DNA from: Shewanella hafniensis
Lineage (GTDB): Bacteria; Pseudomonadota; Gammaproteobacteria; Enterobacterales; Shewanellaceae
NCBI RefSeq assembly: GCF_019655335.1
Contig: NZ_BPFD01000031.1
Coordinates: 1 to 48,231 of the forward strand
Direction of reading: 5' to 3'
DNA: 48,231 nucleotides
Shown here: positions 17,423-26,859 of the stretch, piece after piece
How the letters are laid out: each line of letters starts with the position of its first letter
How positions within the stretch are numbered: the first letter of the stretch is position 1
Made by a program: the position numbers and the translations under genes
Notes under the pieces: model-generated
Told to the model about the DNA's origin: nothing
What the model saw: only the letters and a program-made list of their open reading frames with translations
Databases searched by the model: none

Positions 17423-18355
17423 TTAGCAGCGCTTAACCACTAAGCCTCTTGCCGCGCGCAGGTTGACTAACATTGGTAACATCAACGCAAGGATCACTAT
17501 CAGCATCCCTACCAATTGAATTTCCGTTACCGCCTGCCCCATGGCTAACGCCGTTAATGCAGCAAAAACGGGCACGAGATTAAAAAAGATCGATGCCTTA
17601 GCGGGGCCAAGCGCTTTAACGCCGTTAATCCAAAACAGATAACCGAGCACAGTGGCGAACAAACCTATGTAGAGCACGCTAGACAAAGCCGTCGTCGACA
17701 GTCCCATCAACTCCTGCCAAGGGTGAAACTCACCTCGGCCAAGCCCAACCACGGACATAGACACACTGGCAGCTATCATACTCAGCAAGGTAAAGGGCAA
17801 CACAGACAACCAATGGCCGACCCGTTGCGAACAAATGGTATAACCACTCCACGCCAACATGCCGGCGGCAATCATCACATCACCTTGGTTAAAACTAAAG
17901 TTGAGTAATTGCTGCACACTGCCGTTAGTGATCACTAGCAGTACGCCCGCCAATCCGCCCACTAAGCTAAACACTTGTTGTCTACTGAGCCATTCACGCT
18001 GTAATAGCCCATTGACGATTGAAGTCACCAGCGGGCTAAGCGCCATAATCAAGGCACCATTGGCGGCAGAGGTATGCTGCAGACCATTAAATAACGCCAA
18101 ATTTAAGCCACCTACACCAATCACACCCACTAACGCTATGACAATATATTGCGCCAAACTCAACTTGGGCCAAGCCTGACGAGTAAAAGCGATATATAAC
18201 GCCAGAGTCACAGCCGCAATGGTAAAACGCCAGAATACGAGGGATTCCCCTGACATCTCCTCCAGCACTCGCTTAGCAATCGGAAACACACTGCCCCAGC
18301 TAAAAACGCAAATCAATAGACAAACAATTGTCATGTAAGGTGTATGGGATTTCAT
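17423..18355 (-). CDS. EamA/DMT-family exporter
   Basis: Inner-membrane transporter of the EamA family, about 310 residues and ten hydrophobic segments in two repeats (VCLLICVFSWGSVFPIAKRV at the start; AAGMLAWSGYTICSQRVG opens the second). The open frame extends to 18445, but that would leave two bases to the divergent lysR gene and adds a non-family N-terminus. I use ATG 18355 (MKSHTPYMTI). The substrate is unknown; relatives export amino acids, purines or drugs. It is divergent from a LysR regulator that very likely controls it, with shared inverted repeats between them. Confidence 0.88.
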   Translation of the reverse strand: MKSHTPYMTIVCLLICVFSWGSVFPIAKRVLEEMSGESLVFWRFTIAAVTLALYIAFTRQAWPKLSLAQYIVIALVGVIGVGGLNLALFNGLQHTSAANGALIMALSPLVTSIVNGLLQREWLSRQQVFSLVGGLAGVLLVITNGSVQQLLNFSFNQGDVMIAAGMLAWSGYTICSQRVGHWLSVLPFTLLSMIAASVSMSVVGLGRGEFHPWQELMGLSTTALSSVLYIGLFATVLGYLFWINGVKALGPAKASIFFNLVPVFAALTALAMGQAVTEIQLVGMLIVILALMLPMLVNLRAARGLVVKRC

Positions 18356-18396
18356 ATCGGACTCTAGGGAGGTAATTGGGATTGAGCTTAGTTTAT

Positions 18397-18456
18397 AAGT
18401 TTCATATATTATTAAAACAAACAAGATTGAGAGCTTAAATTCCAAATATGAAACTT
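18397..18456. promoter_or_regulatory. Inverted repeat between EamA exporter and lysR
   Basis: AAGTTTCATAT at 18397-18407 recurs as its exact complement ATATGAAACTT at 18446-18456, 38 bp apart. The right arm overlaps the lysR start codon. A shorter copy TTTCATAT also covers the exporter start codon (about 18351-18358). This fits autoregulation and divergent control by the LysR protein, whose usual T-N11-A type site could lie in this interval. Confidence 0.5.
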
Positions 18457-19347
18457 AATTATTCCTTAGACGATATGCGCTTATTTTGGGTGGTGGCACA
18501 ACAAGGGAGCTTTAAGCTCGCGGCGCAGCACTTAGGCATTCCACCTTCAACCTTAAGCCGTCGAATCAATCTGTTAGAACAATCATTAGGCCTGCGTTTA
18601 CTGCACAGAGACGCCCATAGAGTCAACCTTACCGCTACAGGCCTGCGGTATCTCGAACGCTGCGGCCCGCTGTTTATCGAGTTAAACCAGGTATCCGGTG
18701 AGTTGCATGCGGATAAACATCAAGCGGTTGGCAAATTGCGGATCTCGGCGCCCATCAATACAACCTATCGCTGGCTGGGTGAATCACTCAACGCCTTCCA
18801 ACGGCATTATCCCAATATTGATATCGATTTAAGTCTGTCGAACATGAATATTGATGTCAGTGAAAACGCCATCGATATCGCCTTTCGAGTGGGTGAACCT
18901 AAAGATCCCGATTGGATTGCAAGGCCGCTCACCACGATTAGCTTTGTACTTTGCGCCAGCACATCGGCAACCCAGTGGCATACACTGCAATCCATAGAAG
19001 AACTGGAACTGCATCCGGTTATCATCGCTAAGCCCACAAAAACGTGGCGTTTACAGCACAAAAACACTGGGCAAAATGTCGAGTTTGAGCCAAGAGGTAA
19101 CATCAAATTAGCCGTCGATGATATGGCGATCGCCAGTCAGGCTGTAGTGGCGGGGCTCGGTATTGGACTATTACCCATCAGCATGGCGAGTGAACAGATA
19201 CAAAGCGGCAAGCTCGTTCAAATACTGCCAGAATGGCAAGGTATTCCGCGCACCGCCTACTTGATGTATCGCGATCGGGACAACCTGCCCTTACGGGTCA
19301 GACTGTTAATTGATTTTATGTTGGCAAATCCACCCGAGGCTTATTGA
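18448..19347 (+). CDS. LysR-family transcriptional regulator
   Basis: DNA-binding regulator of 299 residues. The N-terminal winged HTH is typical (MRLFWVVAQQGSFKLAAQHL, then GIPPSTLSRRINLLEQSLGL), followed by a two-lobe effector-binding domain (about 90-295) with a GKLRISAP opening and GLGIGLLPISMA near residue 235. It resembles the CrgA/AaeR-like group that regulates adjacent transporters or oxidoreductases. It is divergent from the EamA exporter and shares the control region at 18356-18447. The effector is unknown. Confidence 0.92.
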   Translation: MKLNYSLDDMRLFWVVAQQGSFKLAAQHLGIPPSTLSRRINLLEQSLGLRLLHRDAHRVNLTATGLRYLERCGPLFIELNQVSGELHADKHQAVGKLRISAPINTTYRWLGESLNAFQRHYPNIDIDLSLSNMNIDVSENAIDIAFRVGEPKDPDWIARPLTTISFVLCASTSATQWHTLQSIEELELHPVIIAKPTKTWRLQHKNTGQNVEFEPRGNIKLAVDDMAIASQAVVAGLGIGLLPISMASEQIQSGKLVQILPEWQGIPRTAYLMYRDRDNLPLRVRLLIDFMLANPPEAY

Positions 19348-19390
19348 GCCATTCAGGCGTGAGTCTGCGGCGTATCGACTCAGTAAACAG

Positions 19391-20467
19391 CTAGAGCGCT
19401 AAATCAAGCTGAGTCTGGGCATTTGGGATTTCGGGCACTGCGAGGATAGAATCGGCGAGGCCGACCGAAATACCTAATAAGCGAATGCCGCGCCCTTCTT
19501 GCCTTGCCATCGCCTGTGCGAGTAGATCATAAAACATCACAATCGAGACTTCATCGCTGCGATGCTCGATTGTAGTCTGCTTGAAATCGTTGAACTTGAG
19601 CTTGACCACTTGCTTGTGAATTTTGCGTTCCTTAGCGCTGCGGCTCAAACGTAGGGCTAATTCTTGGATCAATCCCGGCATCACCTGTTGGCACTGCTCT
19701 AGGCTATAAATATCCTTCGCCAACGTAGTTTCAACACCCACTGATTTACGCTCCCTGTCGGCAGAAATGCCCCGTTCATCTATGCCTTGGGCACGTTCAA
19801 TCAAGACACCACCAAACTTGCCGAATCGCGCCAATAACTCAGCTTTAGAATAGGCTTGCACATCGCCACAGGTATTGAGCCCAAGCGAGGAGAGCTTTTC
19901 GGCGGTGACTTTGCCGACACCGGGAATTTTACGTAGCGATAAGGTTTTAACAAAATCAGGCAGTGTTTCTGGAGTAATCACATATTGGCCGTTTGGCTTA
20001 TTCAGATCCGAGGCAACCTTAGCTAAAAACTTCACTGGTGCTATGCCAGCCGAAGCAGTTAACCCAGTTTCGGCTAAGATATCGCGGCGAATGGCCTGCG
20101 CAATCAAGGTTGCCGAGCCCTTATATTGTTGGCACTCACTCACGTCTAAATAGGCTTCATCTAAAGAAAGCAGCTCAATCAATGGGGTATAGCGGGAGAA
20201 AATTTCACGAATTTGCAGCGACACCTCTTTATAAACCTGCATCCGCCCAGGAACCAAAATGAGATTGGGACACAACTTAAAAGCATAGGCGGTCGCCATC
20301 GCTGAACGTACACCAAATTTACGCGCCTCGTAACTGCAAGTGCTGATAACACCACGGCGGTCGCTGCTGCCGCCCACGGCTAAAGGCTTGCCACGGTATT
20401 CGGGAAAGTCGCGCATTTCCACTGCCGCAAAATAGCAGTCCATATCGATGTGAATAATTTTTCGCAC
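19391..20467 (-). CDS. dinB: DNA polymerase IV
   Basis: Y-family translesion polymerase, error-prone, used under SOS. It begins [20 protein letters not shown] as E. coli DinB does. The catalytic acidic residues are in [12 protein letters not shown] and in [11 protein letters not shown] (about residue 100-110). The HhH/thumb segment ([19 protein letters not shown]) and the little-finger domain follow. The open frame extends upstream, but GTG at 20465-20467 has GGAGGA seven bases ahead and matches the family start, giving 358 residues. A near-perfect LexA operator lies 24 bp upstream. Confidence 0.96.
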   Translation of the reverse strand: MRKIIHIDMDCYFAAVEMRDFPEYRGKPLAVGGSSDRRGVISTCSYEARKFGVRSAMATAYAFKLCPNLILVPGRMQVYKEVSLQIREIFSRYTPLIELLSLDEAYLDVSECQQYKGSATLIAQAIRRDILAETGLTASAGIAPVKFLAKVASDLNKPNGQYVITPETLPDFVKTLSLRKIPGVGKVTAEKLSSLGLNTCGDVQAYSKAELLARFGKFGGVLIERAQGIDERGISADRERKSVGVETTLAKDIYSLEQCQQVMPGLIQELALRLSRSAKERKIHKQVVKLKFNDFKQTTIEHRSDEVSIVMFYDLLAQAMARQEGRGIRLLGISVGLADSILAVPEIPNAQTQLDLAL

Positions 20468-20490
20468 GTTGAATTCCTCCAACGCCAAAA

Positions 20491-20510
20491 TACTGTATAT
20501 AAAAACAGTA
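20491..20510 (-). promoter_or_regulatory. LexA (SOS) box of dinB
   Basis: CTGT, eight bases, ACAG inside TA-CTGTATATAAAAACAG-TA. This matches the gammaproteobacterial LexA consensus CTGT-N8-ACAG exactly at its fixed positions. It sits just upstream of the dinB start. Confidence 0.92.
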
Positions 20511-20551
20511 ATCAAGTGCTACTCGTCGATTTGAATGGAATAAGGCGAAAG

Positions 20552-20585
20552 CAAAAAATAAAAGGAGCCTAAGCTCCTTTTATGT
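20552..20585 (-). terminator. Terminator of the dCache chemoreceptor gene
   Basis: AAAAGGAGC (20560-20568) pairs with GCTCCTTTT (20573-20581) around CTAA. On the minus strand it continues into TATTTTTT. It lies between the receptor stop at 20655 and the dinB control region, and is nearly symmetrical. Confidence 0.8.
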
Positions 20586-20654
20586 GTTCACTATGAGTGA
20601 TAACGTGACTGAGCTGATGGTCAGTGAGCAAATAATGCCCCGACCGACTCAGGC

Positions 20655-22658
20655 TTAAATCTTAAATTGGCCGATATTGCGAGTGAGCGCGCGGGTCATA
20701 TCCTCAAACCCTTGCAAGCTTTGCGACAAGTCCTGACTCGACAGCAAAGACTGATCCGACAACCCCCGCACATTATCGACATTGAGCGCCACTTCCTCGG
20801 CCGCCACAGCTTGCTGATCGATTGCTACGGTTATTTCAACCGTTTGCTGCTGAATTGACATAATCGCCGTGGCAATATCATTCAGTGCCGCTTCGACTTG
20901 GGTCGTTAAGTCTTGCCCCGCTTTCGCCTGCTCGACACCCGATTCCATCACTTGCTCAGCCTGCAATGCACTCTGTTGTAAGGTTTGAATAATACCTTGA
21001 ATATTGGCGGTAGAATCTTGGGTACGGGATGCCAGCGTGCGCACTTCGTCGGCCACGACAGCAAAACCGCGGCCTTGCTCACCCGCCCGCGCCGCTTCAA
21101 TCGCCGCATTCAATGCCAATAGATTCGTTTGCTCGGCAATATTACGGATCACACTCAAGACTTCACCGATTTGCTCTGAACTATTGCGTAAGTGTTTAAT
21201 CACTTTCGCCGCGGCAATCACTTGCTCTGACAGCGCCTTCATCCCTTCGGTCGCACGGGAAACAATCTGTGTACCGTCGTGGGCTTGAGTTTGCGCCTTC
21301 TGGGCAAAATCATTGGCACGCTGGGCACTGACAGCCATTTCTTGACTGGTTTGCGCCATTTGCGTCGCGGCGGTGGCAACCGAATCTATCTGCTGCTTTT
21401 GCGATGAGACCGACGACACGGCTAAATCACAGATTTGCCGCGCATCAATAACGCCCGAGCCCACCTCTTGGGTTAAACTGCGCGTATCCAACAGCATGTG
21501 CTGCACTTTCTCAGCAAAGCGGTTAAAGGCATCGCCAAGTTTGCCTAACTCGTCTTCTCGATCCATTAGAATACGTTTTGATAAATCACTGTCACCTTCG
21601 GCAATATCTTCCATCGCATCCAATAACTTAGCGAGTTGACGACTAAAGGGTAGCAACATCAACCATACCGTCACGCCCATTAGCAGCATGATACCAATGG
21701 CGACCATACTGGCATTCCAGAACGCAGCGGTCACTGGCGCTTCAATCACTTCGTGGGGCAACATAAAGGCTAAGTGCCACTTTTGTTTGGGATAATCACC
21801 GCCCACAGTCACAAAGCTCACCCGCTGGGGCACGCCATTGAACGTGACGTTAGCAAACCCTTGCGCTTCCCTTTGCATCTGTTGTCTTAATGCCGAAAAC
21901 CCTGAGGTCTGCTTAAACTGAGTGTCCACTTGATTCGCCAAAGAACCCGGCGGGAAACGTTCTGAAAAACCAGGGAAATACACCAACTTGCCTTCGTCTG
22001 TCATCAAGAAAGCTTGGCCAAAGTCACGGTATTTGATCGGTGCCAGCAGGGATTTACCAATAGTATCAATCAAGATATCCATGCCGCCGATCCCAATCAG
22101 CTCACCATTGGCAGCATAAACAGGGGTTTTAACCGTGGCAGAAATTGAACCATCGTTTGCATCGACCGCAGGATCGCCAACAAACAAGCCACGCTGGTCA
22201 ATCGCCTCCTGCCACCAAGGCCGTTTGTTGGTGTAGTAATCTGGGTCGCCATCGAAGCGGCCATTAAGGTCAAAGTACTCGAAGGTATTGGCCGAGCCAA
22301 AAAACACCGACTTAACATCGCTATCGCGATCGGAGAAAGACTTAAAGTAACCAATAATGTCTTGATACTGGCGATCAGCCGCGAGATGACTGCCACGGGC
22401 GTGATACTGAGTAAACCATTTGACTAAACCCGGCTCGGCAAATACTGAATGGATCACTTGGCCCTTAGCAATAAAGTAGCCGCTGATCTCATTGGCTTTT
22501 AAGGCAACTAACGCCGAAATATCCGCATCGACTTGCTTTCGCGTGTTATCACTTTCTTTCGTTACCAACAAAGCGGCGACTAAGGTAAGCAGTACAGCAA
22601 GCGCTCCAACGATAGTCACCACTAACTGCAAACTTAGAGAACGTTTCATATATCCCAT
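20655..22658 (-). CDS. Methyl-accepting chemotaxis protein with dCache domain
   Basis: Chemoreceptor of about 667 residues. Order: TM1 near the N-terminus ([20 protein letters not shown]), a large periplasmic double-Cache domain (about 35-300) with the typical [20 protein letters not shown] and [18 protein letters not shown] segments, TM2 (about 320-345), HAMP, and the signalling domain with tip [20 protein letters not shown]. dCache receptors commonly bind amino acids or other small metabolites; no specific ligand motif was identified. The frame opens at 22727, but that adds 23 residues unlike a receptor start. ATG 22658 has GGAAG upstream; ATG 22649 (MKRSLSLQ) is the alternative. Confidence 0.92.
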   Translation of the reverse strand: MGYMKRSLSLQLVVTIVGALAVLLTLVAALLVTKESDNTRKQVDADISALVALKANEISGYFIAKGQVIHSVFAEPGLVKWFTQYHARGSHLAADRQYQDIIGYFKSFSDRDSDVKSVFFGSANTFEYFDLNGRFDGDPDYYTNKRPWWQEAIDQRGLFVGDPAVDANDGSISATVKTPVYAANGELIGIGGMDILIDTIGKSLLAPIKYRDFGQAFLMTDEGKLVYFPGFSERFPPGSLANQVDTQFKQTSGFSALRQQMQREAQGFANVTFNGVPQRVSFVTVGGDYPKQKWHLAFMLPHEVIEAPVTAAFWNASMVAIGIMLLMGVTVWLMLLPFSRQLAKLLDAMEDIAEGDSDLSKRILMDREDELGKLGDAFNRFAEKVQHMLLDTRSLTQEVGSGVIDARQICDLAVSSVSSQKQQIDSVATAATQMAQTSQEMAVSAQRANDFAQKAQTQAHDGTQIVSRATEGMKALSEQVIAAAKVIKHLRNSSEQIGEVLSVIRNIAEQTNLLALNAAIEAARAGEQGRGFAVVADEVRTLASRTQDSTANIQGIIQTLQQSALQAEQVMESGVEQAKAGQDLTTQVEAALNDIATAIMSIQQQTVEITVAIDQQAVAAEEVALNVDNVRGLSDQSLLSSQDLSQSLQGFEDMTRALTRNIGQFKI

Positions 22659-22954
22659 CAATCTTCCCGTCTGGCTGGCCAACAAGTTAACAATATGGCT
22701 CGCAAAAATAGTTTTACACGGTAACAATTTTTACCTGTTAACAACAGATGAAATCGCCATAAAAAACGTAAATAAGTATTTGTAAAGAAAGGACATTGGC
22801 TTTATAACAGGATTCGCTAAATTTAAGATATTTTGCAGAGGATGAGTTTGTAGAGGCCGAGTTTTACAGTCAGATAGACTATATACAGATTGGATTACTA
22901 GGAAGCGGTAGAAATAGGATCAGCGAGACACTCCCGCTGATCTAGATTTAGTGA

Positions 22955-23422
22955 TTACATCTTAGTTTGTAGGTAGTTTTGTAGCCCAACACGGTCAATC
23001 AGCCCGAGTTGTTTTTCGAGCCAATACATATGGTCCGACTCAGTATCATCGAGTAACACTTCGAGGATCTCGCGGGTTTGGTAATCTTGCTTCTGCTCAC
23101 ACAGGGCAATCACTTGGCGCAAATCATCTGCGACCTTGTACTCGTAGGCGAGATCATTACGCAGCATCTCTTCCACATCTTTACCTATGTTCAACGCCTC
23201 ACGGGCGGCAACATTAGGCGTTCCTTCGAGGAATAAAATACGCTGTACTAATTTGGCCGCATGGGCTTTTTCATCATCAGACTCATGGGCGATGCGCTCA
23301 TAGAGTTCATTCAAGCCCCAATCTTCGTACATATGGGCATGGACAAAATATTGATCCATTGCCGAGAGTTCTCCCGTTAGGAGTCGATTTAACGCATCGA
23401 TGACGTCTTTATCGCCTTTCAT
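22955..23422 (-). CDS. bfr: Bacterioferritin subunit, ferroxidase-competent, no haem ligand
   Basis: Iron-storage 24-mer subunit, 155 residues. By alignment with E. coli Bfr the ferroxidase ligands are kept: E18, E51, H54, E94, and the E-x-x-H pair shifted by one to E128/H131 by a one-residue insertion. Position 52, the haem-ligating Met in E. coli, is Lys (DEKAHAAK). So this subunit should oxidise iron but not bind haem as a subunit-interface ligand. It lies nine bases downstream of the second bfr gene, which shows the opposite pattern; together they suggest a mixed-subunit bacterioferritin. No terminator is evident. Confidence 0.93.
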   Translation of the reverse strand: MKGDKDVIDALNRLLTGELSAMDQYFVHAHMYEDWGLNELYERIAHESDDEKAHAAKLVQRILFLEGTPNVAAREALNIGKDVEEMLRNDLAYEYKVADDLRQVIALCEQKQDYQTREILEVLLDDTESDHMYWLEKQLGLIDRVGLQNYLQTKM

Positions 23423-23431
23423 ATCTTGCTC

Positions 23432-23905
23432 CTATTGGTCGCTAATTTGCGATTGTAGATAATTTTGAATCCCGGTTAGCGTAATGAGCTCTTGCTGCGA
23501 CTCAAGCCAATCTAAGTGTTCTTCCTCGTCTTCAAGGATGTCTTCCAGCAGATCGCGGCTCACATAGTCCTGTTCGGCTTCACACAGGTTAATGGCATCA
23601 CGCAGCAATGTCAGTTGCTCTTGCACCATGGCCAGATCGCAGTCGAGCATTTCTTGGCTATGTTCACCAATGCGAAGTTTCTCGAGTTGTTGCAGATTCG
23701 GCAGACCTTCCAAAAACAGCACTCGCTCGATGAGCTTATCGGCGTGCTTCATATCTTGGATGGATTTTTTGTATTCGACGTGGTTTAACTTCTCTAAGCC
23801 CCAATGTTTAAACATGCGGGCATGGAGGAAATATTGATTGATGGCGGTCAACTCACAGGTAAGCACCCGATTAAGTTGCCCAACCACTTTAGGATGACCT
23901 TTCAT
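23432..23905 (-). CDS. bfr: Bacterioferritin subunit, haem-binding, altered ferroxidase site
   Basis: A 157-residue Bfr close to the E. coli protein (AINQYFLHARMFKHWGLEKL, VLFLEGLPNLQ, YVSRDLLEDILEDEEEHLDW). The haem ligand Met52 is present (QDMKHAD). Of the ferroxidase ligands E18, H54, E127 and H130 are kept, but position 51 is Asp and position 94 is Val (LAMVQEQ). The diiron centre is probably impaired. It is the first gene of the bfr pair; Fur-like and FNR-like sites lie upstream. The product would be the haem-bearing half of a heteropolymer with the downstream gene. Confidence 0.93.
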   Translation of the reverse strand: MKGHPKVVGQLNRVLTCELTAINQYFLHARMFKHWGLEKLNHVEYKKSIQDMKHADKLIERVLFLEGLPNLQQLEKLRIGEHSQEMLDCDLAMVQEQLTLLRDAINLCEAEQDYVSRDLLEDILEDEEEHLDWLESQQELITLTGIQNYLQSQISDQ

Positions 23906-23935
23906 AAGTTACTATCCTTGGTAAGCGTGAAAAGA

Positions 23936-23949
23936 TTGATCTAAATCAA
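23936..23949 (-). promoter_or_regulatory. FNR/EtrA-type site upstream of bfr
   Basis: TTGAT-N4-ATCAA is perfect at 23936-23949, 30 bp upstream of the first bfr start codon. That is the core of the FNR consensus (Shewanella EtrA reads the same site). Its place near or downstream of the likely promoter suggests repression under anaerobiosis. Confidence 0.65.
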
Positions 23950-24013
23950 GCTTCTAGCCTAGTACAATTTATCGACCAACTCAAATTATCTTTATATTTC
24001 ACCCACTTAATGA

Positions 24014-24028
24014 TGAAAAGCATTCTCA
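24014..24028 (-). promoter_or_regulatory. Fur-like box upstream of bfr
   Basis: On the minus strand TGAGAATGCTTTTCA matches the 7-1-7 Fur pattern TGATAAT-N-ATTATCA at 12 of 14 or so informative positions. It lies about 110 bp upstream of the first bfr start. Moderate match only. Confidence 0.5.
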
Positions 24029-24111
24029 TTCCTGCTTAGATTAACTTGCTATCCCACTCTAATCCCAAGGATAAATCTCAAATGATTAACCCGTGTAAGA
24101 AAATACGAGGC

Positions 24112-24141
24112 AAAAAAATAGCCCCCTAAATTGGGGGCTAT
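24112..24141 (-). terminator. Terminator of the nqr-apbE-nqrM operon
   Basis: ATAGCCCCC (24118-24126) pairs with GGGGGCTAT (24133-24141) around TAAATT. On the minus strand it is followed by seven T. It lies 18 bp past the nqrM stop. Confidence 0.92.
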
Positions 24142-24158
24142 GATCGAATCAAGACTAT

Positions 24159-24383
24159 TTAGATAATGCGGTCTTTCGTTAACTTCTCACGACGCGCTTC
24201 TTCAGCGGCCATACGACGTTTACGTTTGTCACAAGGGTCATCACAATCACACGCTTTCTCAATCCCTAGAACACCTAAACCGCCACAACTTCCTTCAACG
24301 GCTTTGCGCTTGATGAGATAACCAATCGACATGAGCAAAAAGAAGACTAACAAGATCACAAATGCCGCGATAAAAGAGGTCAT
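24159..24383 (-). CDS. nqrM: Na+-NQR maturation factor NqrM
   Basis: Small membrane protein needed for assembly of functional Na+-translocating NADH:quinone reductase, probably for inserting the Fe between NqrD and NqrE. The 74 residues have one N-terminal transmembrane helix (about 5-24), then the family cysteine pattern: GSCGGLGVLG followed by KACDCDDPCDKRKRR, i.e. conserved cysteines in a CxC-type cluster, and a basic tail. GGAG precedes the ATG. It sits at the end of nqrABCDEF-apbE-nqrM, 15 bp after apbE, the usual gammaproteobacterial arrangement. Confidence 0.95.
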   Translation of the reverse strand: MTSFIAAFVILLVFFLLMSIGYLIKRKAVEGSCGGLGVLGIEKACDCDDPCDKRKRRMAAEEARREKLTKDRII

Positions 24384-24398
24384 GGTTTACTCCAAAAA

Positions 24399-25445
24399 CT
24401 AAATAAGGAAAGGCTTGAAGGCGTCGCTGTAATAGACCTTAAATCCGTCGCCTTGCTTTTCGATTAGCATTATCGCTAAGTGTTCCTTCTTGGCAAGCTC
24501 CAATGATGCTTCAGTGCCCAAAACCATCATGGCCGTCGCAAAACCGTCGGCCGTCATACAATTTTGATGCAATACAGTCACGGATGCTAACTTATGATTT
24601 ATCGGCAAACCAGTACGCGGATCGATTATATGCGTAAAACGTTGGCCGTCTTCTTCATAATAATTACGATAATCACCAGAGGTCGCCATCGCCATAGTAC
24701 CAGGTGCAATAACCTGCTGTACGGCTTCAGAGCCATCATTGGTCGGTTGCTCTATAGCAACACGCCAAGAGCTTCCATCACCTTTGGCACCTTTGATACT
24801 CAGTTCGCCACCAATTTCAACTAAATACCCAGTCGCGTGGTATTTATCAAGAATAGAAGCGATCTTATCAACCCCAAATCCCTTCGCGATTGATGATAAA
24901 TCTACATATAAATGGGTGTTGTGCTTACTTAGACGGTTGCCTTCAATGGAAAGTTCACTAATCCCAGTTTTGGCTTTAGCCGCATCAATATCAGCCTGTG
25001 TCGGAACTTTCGTTGGACGCTTATCAGGTCCAAAACCCCACAGGTTAACTAAAGGACCTAAGGTAATATCAAGTGCCTTATCCGTCACTTGATATAAGCG
25101 TATTCCCTCTTGCACCACTTTGATGGTATCCGCTGAAACTTCAACGCTTTGCTCCAATGGCAATTGGTTGAAACGGGATAATTCTGAATGTGGGCGATAC
25201 GTCGACATCTGGTCATTGACTAGCTCAAGGGCTAAATCAATTTCCGCTTGAAGTAATTGCGCCGTCGGCATCTGCTCATTCGGCACGACTTTAATGTGAT
25301 AAGTCGTCCCCATAGTGCTGCCCGCTAATGAAATGACCTCGTTCTGCTTTGAGCAGGCTGAAACAAAAAAGGCCAGCCCTACGAGGACTAGCCAGTTAAA
25401 TGAATGCTTTAATACTGAGGTATTGATCTTTAAGGTCTGAAACAT
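24399..25445 (-). CDS. apbE: FAD:protein FMN transferase ApbE (lipoprotein)
   Basis: Mg-dependent flavin transferase that attaches FMN covalently to threonines of NqrB and NqrC, on the periplasmic side. The 348-residue protein has a lipoprotein signal (LVGLAFFVSAC, lipid-bearing Cys near residue 31). ApbE motifs follow: GSTMGTTYHIKV, VDLSSIAKGFGVDKIA, YLVEIGGEL, THIIDPRTGLP and ATAMMVLG near the end. Targets for the enzyme, SGAT sequences in NqrB and NqrC, are encoded just upstream in the same operon. A long hairpin separates it from nqrF. Confidence 0.96.
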   Translation of the reverse strand: MFQTLKINTSVLKHSFNWLVLVGLAFFVSACSKQNEVISLAGSTMGTTYHIKVVPNEQMPTAQLLQAEIDLALELVNDQMSTYRPHSELSRFNQLPLEQSVEVSADTIKVVQEGIRLYQVTDKALDITLGPLVNLWGFGPDKRPTKVPTQADIDAAKAKTGISELSIEGNRLSKHNTHLYVDLSSIAKGFGVDKIASILDKYHATGYLVEIGGELSIKGAKGDGSSWRVAIEQPTNDGSEAVQQVIAPGTMAMATSGDYRNYYEEDGQRFTHIIDPRTGLPINHKLASVTVLHQNCMTADGFATAMMVLGTEASLELAKKEHLAIMLIEKQGDGFKVYYSDAFKPFLI

Positions 25446-25480
25446 AGTGACCTACTACTCTTATTTGGGCCCTTAAATGC

Positions 25481-25523
25481 AAAAGTTGCAGATGAGAGAT
25501 TATCCTCAACATCTGCAACTTTT
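25481..25523 (-). other. Hairpin between nqrF and apbE
   Basis: A perfect 13-bp stem, AAAAGTTGCAGAT (25481-25493) with ATCTGCAACTTTT (25511-25523), encloses a loop with an inner GAG/CTC pair. On the minus strand the stem ends in TTTTG, so it could act as a partial terminator. It would lower expression of apbE and nqrM relative to the six structural subunits. Confidence 0.7.
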
Positions 25524-25543
25524 CTATCTAGGACTAATGAACA

Positions 25544-26800
25544 TTAGCCGCCGAAGTCATCCAACAAGATGTTTTCGTCTTCGACACCAAGATTTTTCAA
25601 CATACCAATTACGGCAGCGTTCATCATTGGAGGTCCACACATGTAGAACTCACAATCTTCTGGTGCATCATGGTTTTTCAGATAGTTTTCATACAATACG
25701 TTATGAATAAAACCTGTGTAACCATCCCAGTTATCCTCTGGTTGAGGATCTGAAAGGGCCACATGCCATACGAAGTTATCATTCTCAGCCGCAAGGCCGT
25801 CGAAATCTTCTACGTAGAACATTTCACGTTTAGAACGTGCACCGTACCAGAAGCTCATCTTACGTTTAGAGTGAAGACGCTTCAGTTGGTCGAAGATGTG
25901 CGAACGCATTGGCGCCATACCCGCACCACCGCCGATAAACACCATTTCTGCATCGGTATCTTTCGCGAAGAATTCACCGAATGGGCCAGAAATTGTCACT
26001 TTATCGCCAGCTTTTAAGCTCCAAATGTAAGATGACATCTTACCGCAAGGCAGAGTCAGGTTACGTGGTGGAGGCGTAGCAATACGCACGTTCAGCATAA
26101 TAATACCGAACTCTTCTGGGTAGTTAGCCATTGAGTATGCACGAATCGTTTCTTCATCAACCTTAGATTCAAGATTGAAGAAACCGAAGTGTTCCCAGTC
26201 GCCACGGTATTGTGCAGGTACGTCGAAATCTGCATATTTAACATGGTGAGCAGGTGCTTCGATTTGAATATAACCGCCAGCACGGAAGGGTACAGATTCG
26301 CCATCAGGAATTTGTAGCTTCAGTTCTTTAATGAAAGTGGCTTTGTTATCGTTAGAGATAACTTCACATTCCCATTTTTTGATACCGAAGATTTCTTCGT
26401 CAAGCTCGATTTCCATATCGTTCTTAACGTTAACCTGACAAGAAAGACGACAGCCTTTACGGGCATCACCTTTGCTAATGTGGTCAAGTTCTGTTGGCAG
26501 AATATCACCACCGCCAGACTTAATCACTACGCGACATTGGCCACATGAGCCACCGCCACCACACGCACTCGATACGAAGATACCGCTGTTAGCCAAAACG
26601 CCTAACAACTTACCGCCAGCACCGGTTGTAATTGCTTTTTCAGGATCGTCATTAATGCCGATCGTGATGTCACCGCTAGCCACTAACTTAGACTTAGCGA
26701 ATAAAATCACTAATACCAAGATGAGGACGATAGCAGTAAACATACTCACACCGAGGTAAACCTCGAGCGGAGTAGATTTAAAAATACCAAGAATATCCAT
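25544..26800 (-). CDS. nqrF: Na+-NQR subunit F, NADH-oxidising
   Basis: Electron entry subunit of the sodium-pumping NADH:quinone oxidoreductase of the inner membrane. The 418 residues contain an N-terminal TM helix (about 14-36), a 2Fe-2S ferredoxin domain with Cys in [13 protein letters not shown] and a later Cys in GCRLSCQV, the FAD site [11 protein letters not shown] and the NADH site [12 protein letters not shown]. The C-terminus carries [10 protein letters not shown] and LLDDFGG. AAGGAT precedes the ATG. Last of the six structural genes. Confidence 0.98.
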   Translation of the reverse strand: MDILGIFKSTPLEVYLGVSMFTAIVLILVLVILFAKSKLVASGDITIGINDDPEKAITTGAGGKLLGVLANSGIFVSSACGGGGSCGQCRVVIKSGGGDILPTELDHISKGDARKGCRLSCQVNVKNDMEIELDEEIFGIKKWECEVISNDNKATFIKELKLQIPDGESVPFRAGGYIQIEAPAHHVKYADFDVPAQYRGDWEHFGFFNLESKVDEETIRAYSMANYPEEFGIIMLNVRIATPPPRNLTLPCGKMSSYIWSLKAGDKVTISGPFGEFFAKDTDAEMVFIGGGAGMAPMRSHIFDQLKRLHSKRKMSFWYGARSKREMFYVEDFDGLAAENDNFVWHVALSDPQPEDNWDGYTGFIHNVLYENYLKNHDAPEDCEFYMCGPPMMNAAVIGMLKNLGVEDENILLDDFGG

Positions 26801-26838
26801 TAACTTATCCTTAGAAGGTCCAATTCAAGAAGCCGTTA

Positions 26839-26859
26839 TGTGTCTCTTACAGAGACACA
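26839..26859 (-). other. Hairpin over the nqrE stop codon
   Basis: TGTGTCTC (26839-26846) pairs with GAGACACA (26852-26859) around TTACA, which includes the nqrE stop codon. There is no T-run. It is probably an intercistronic mRNA structure between nqrE and nqrF. Confidence 0.5.
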
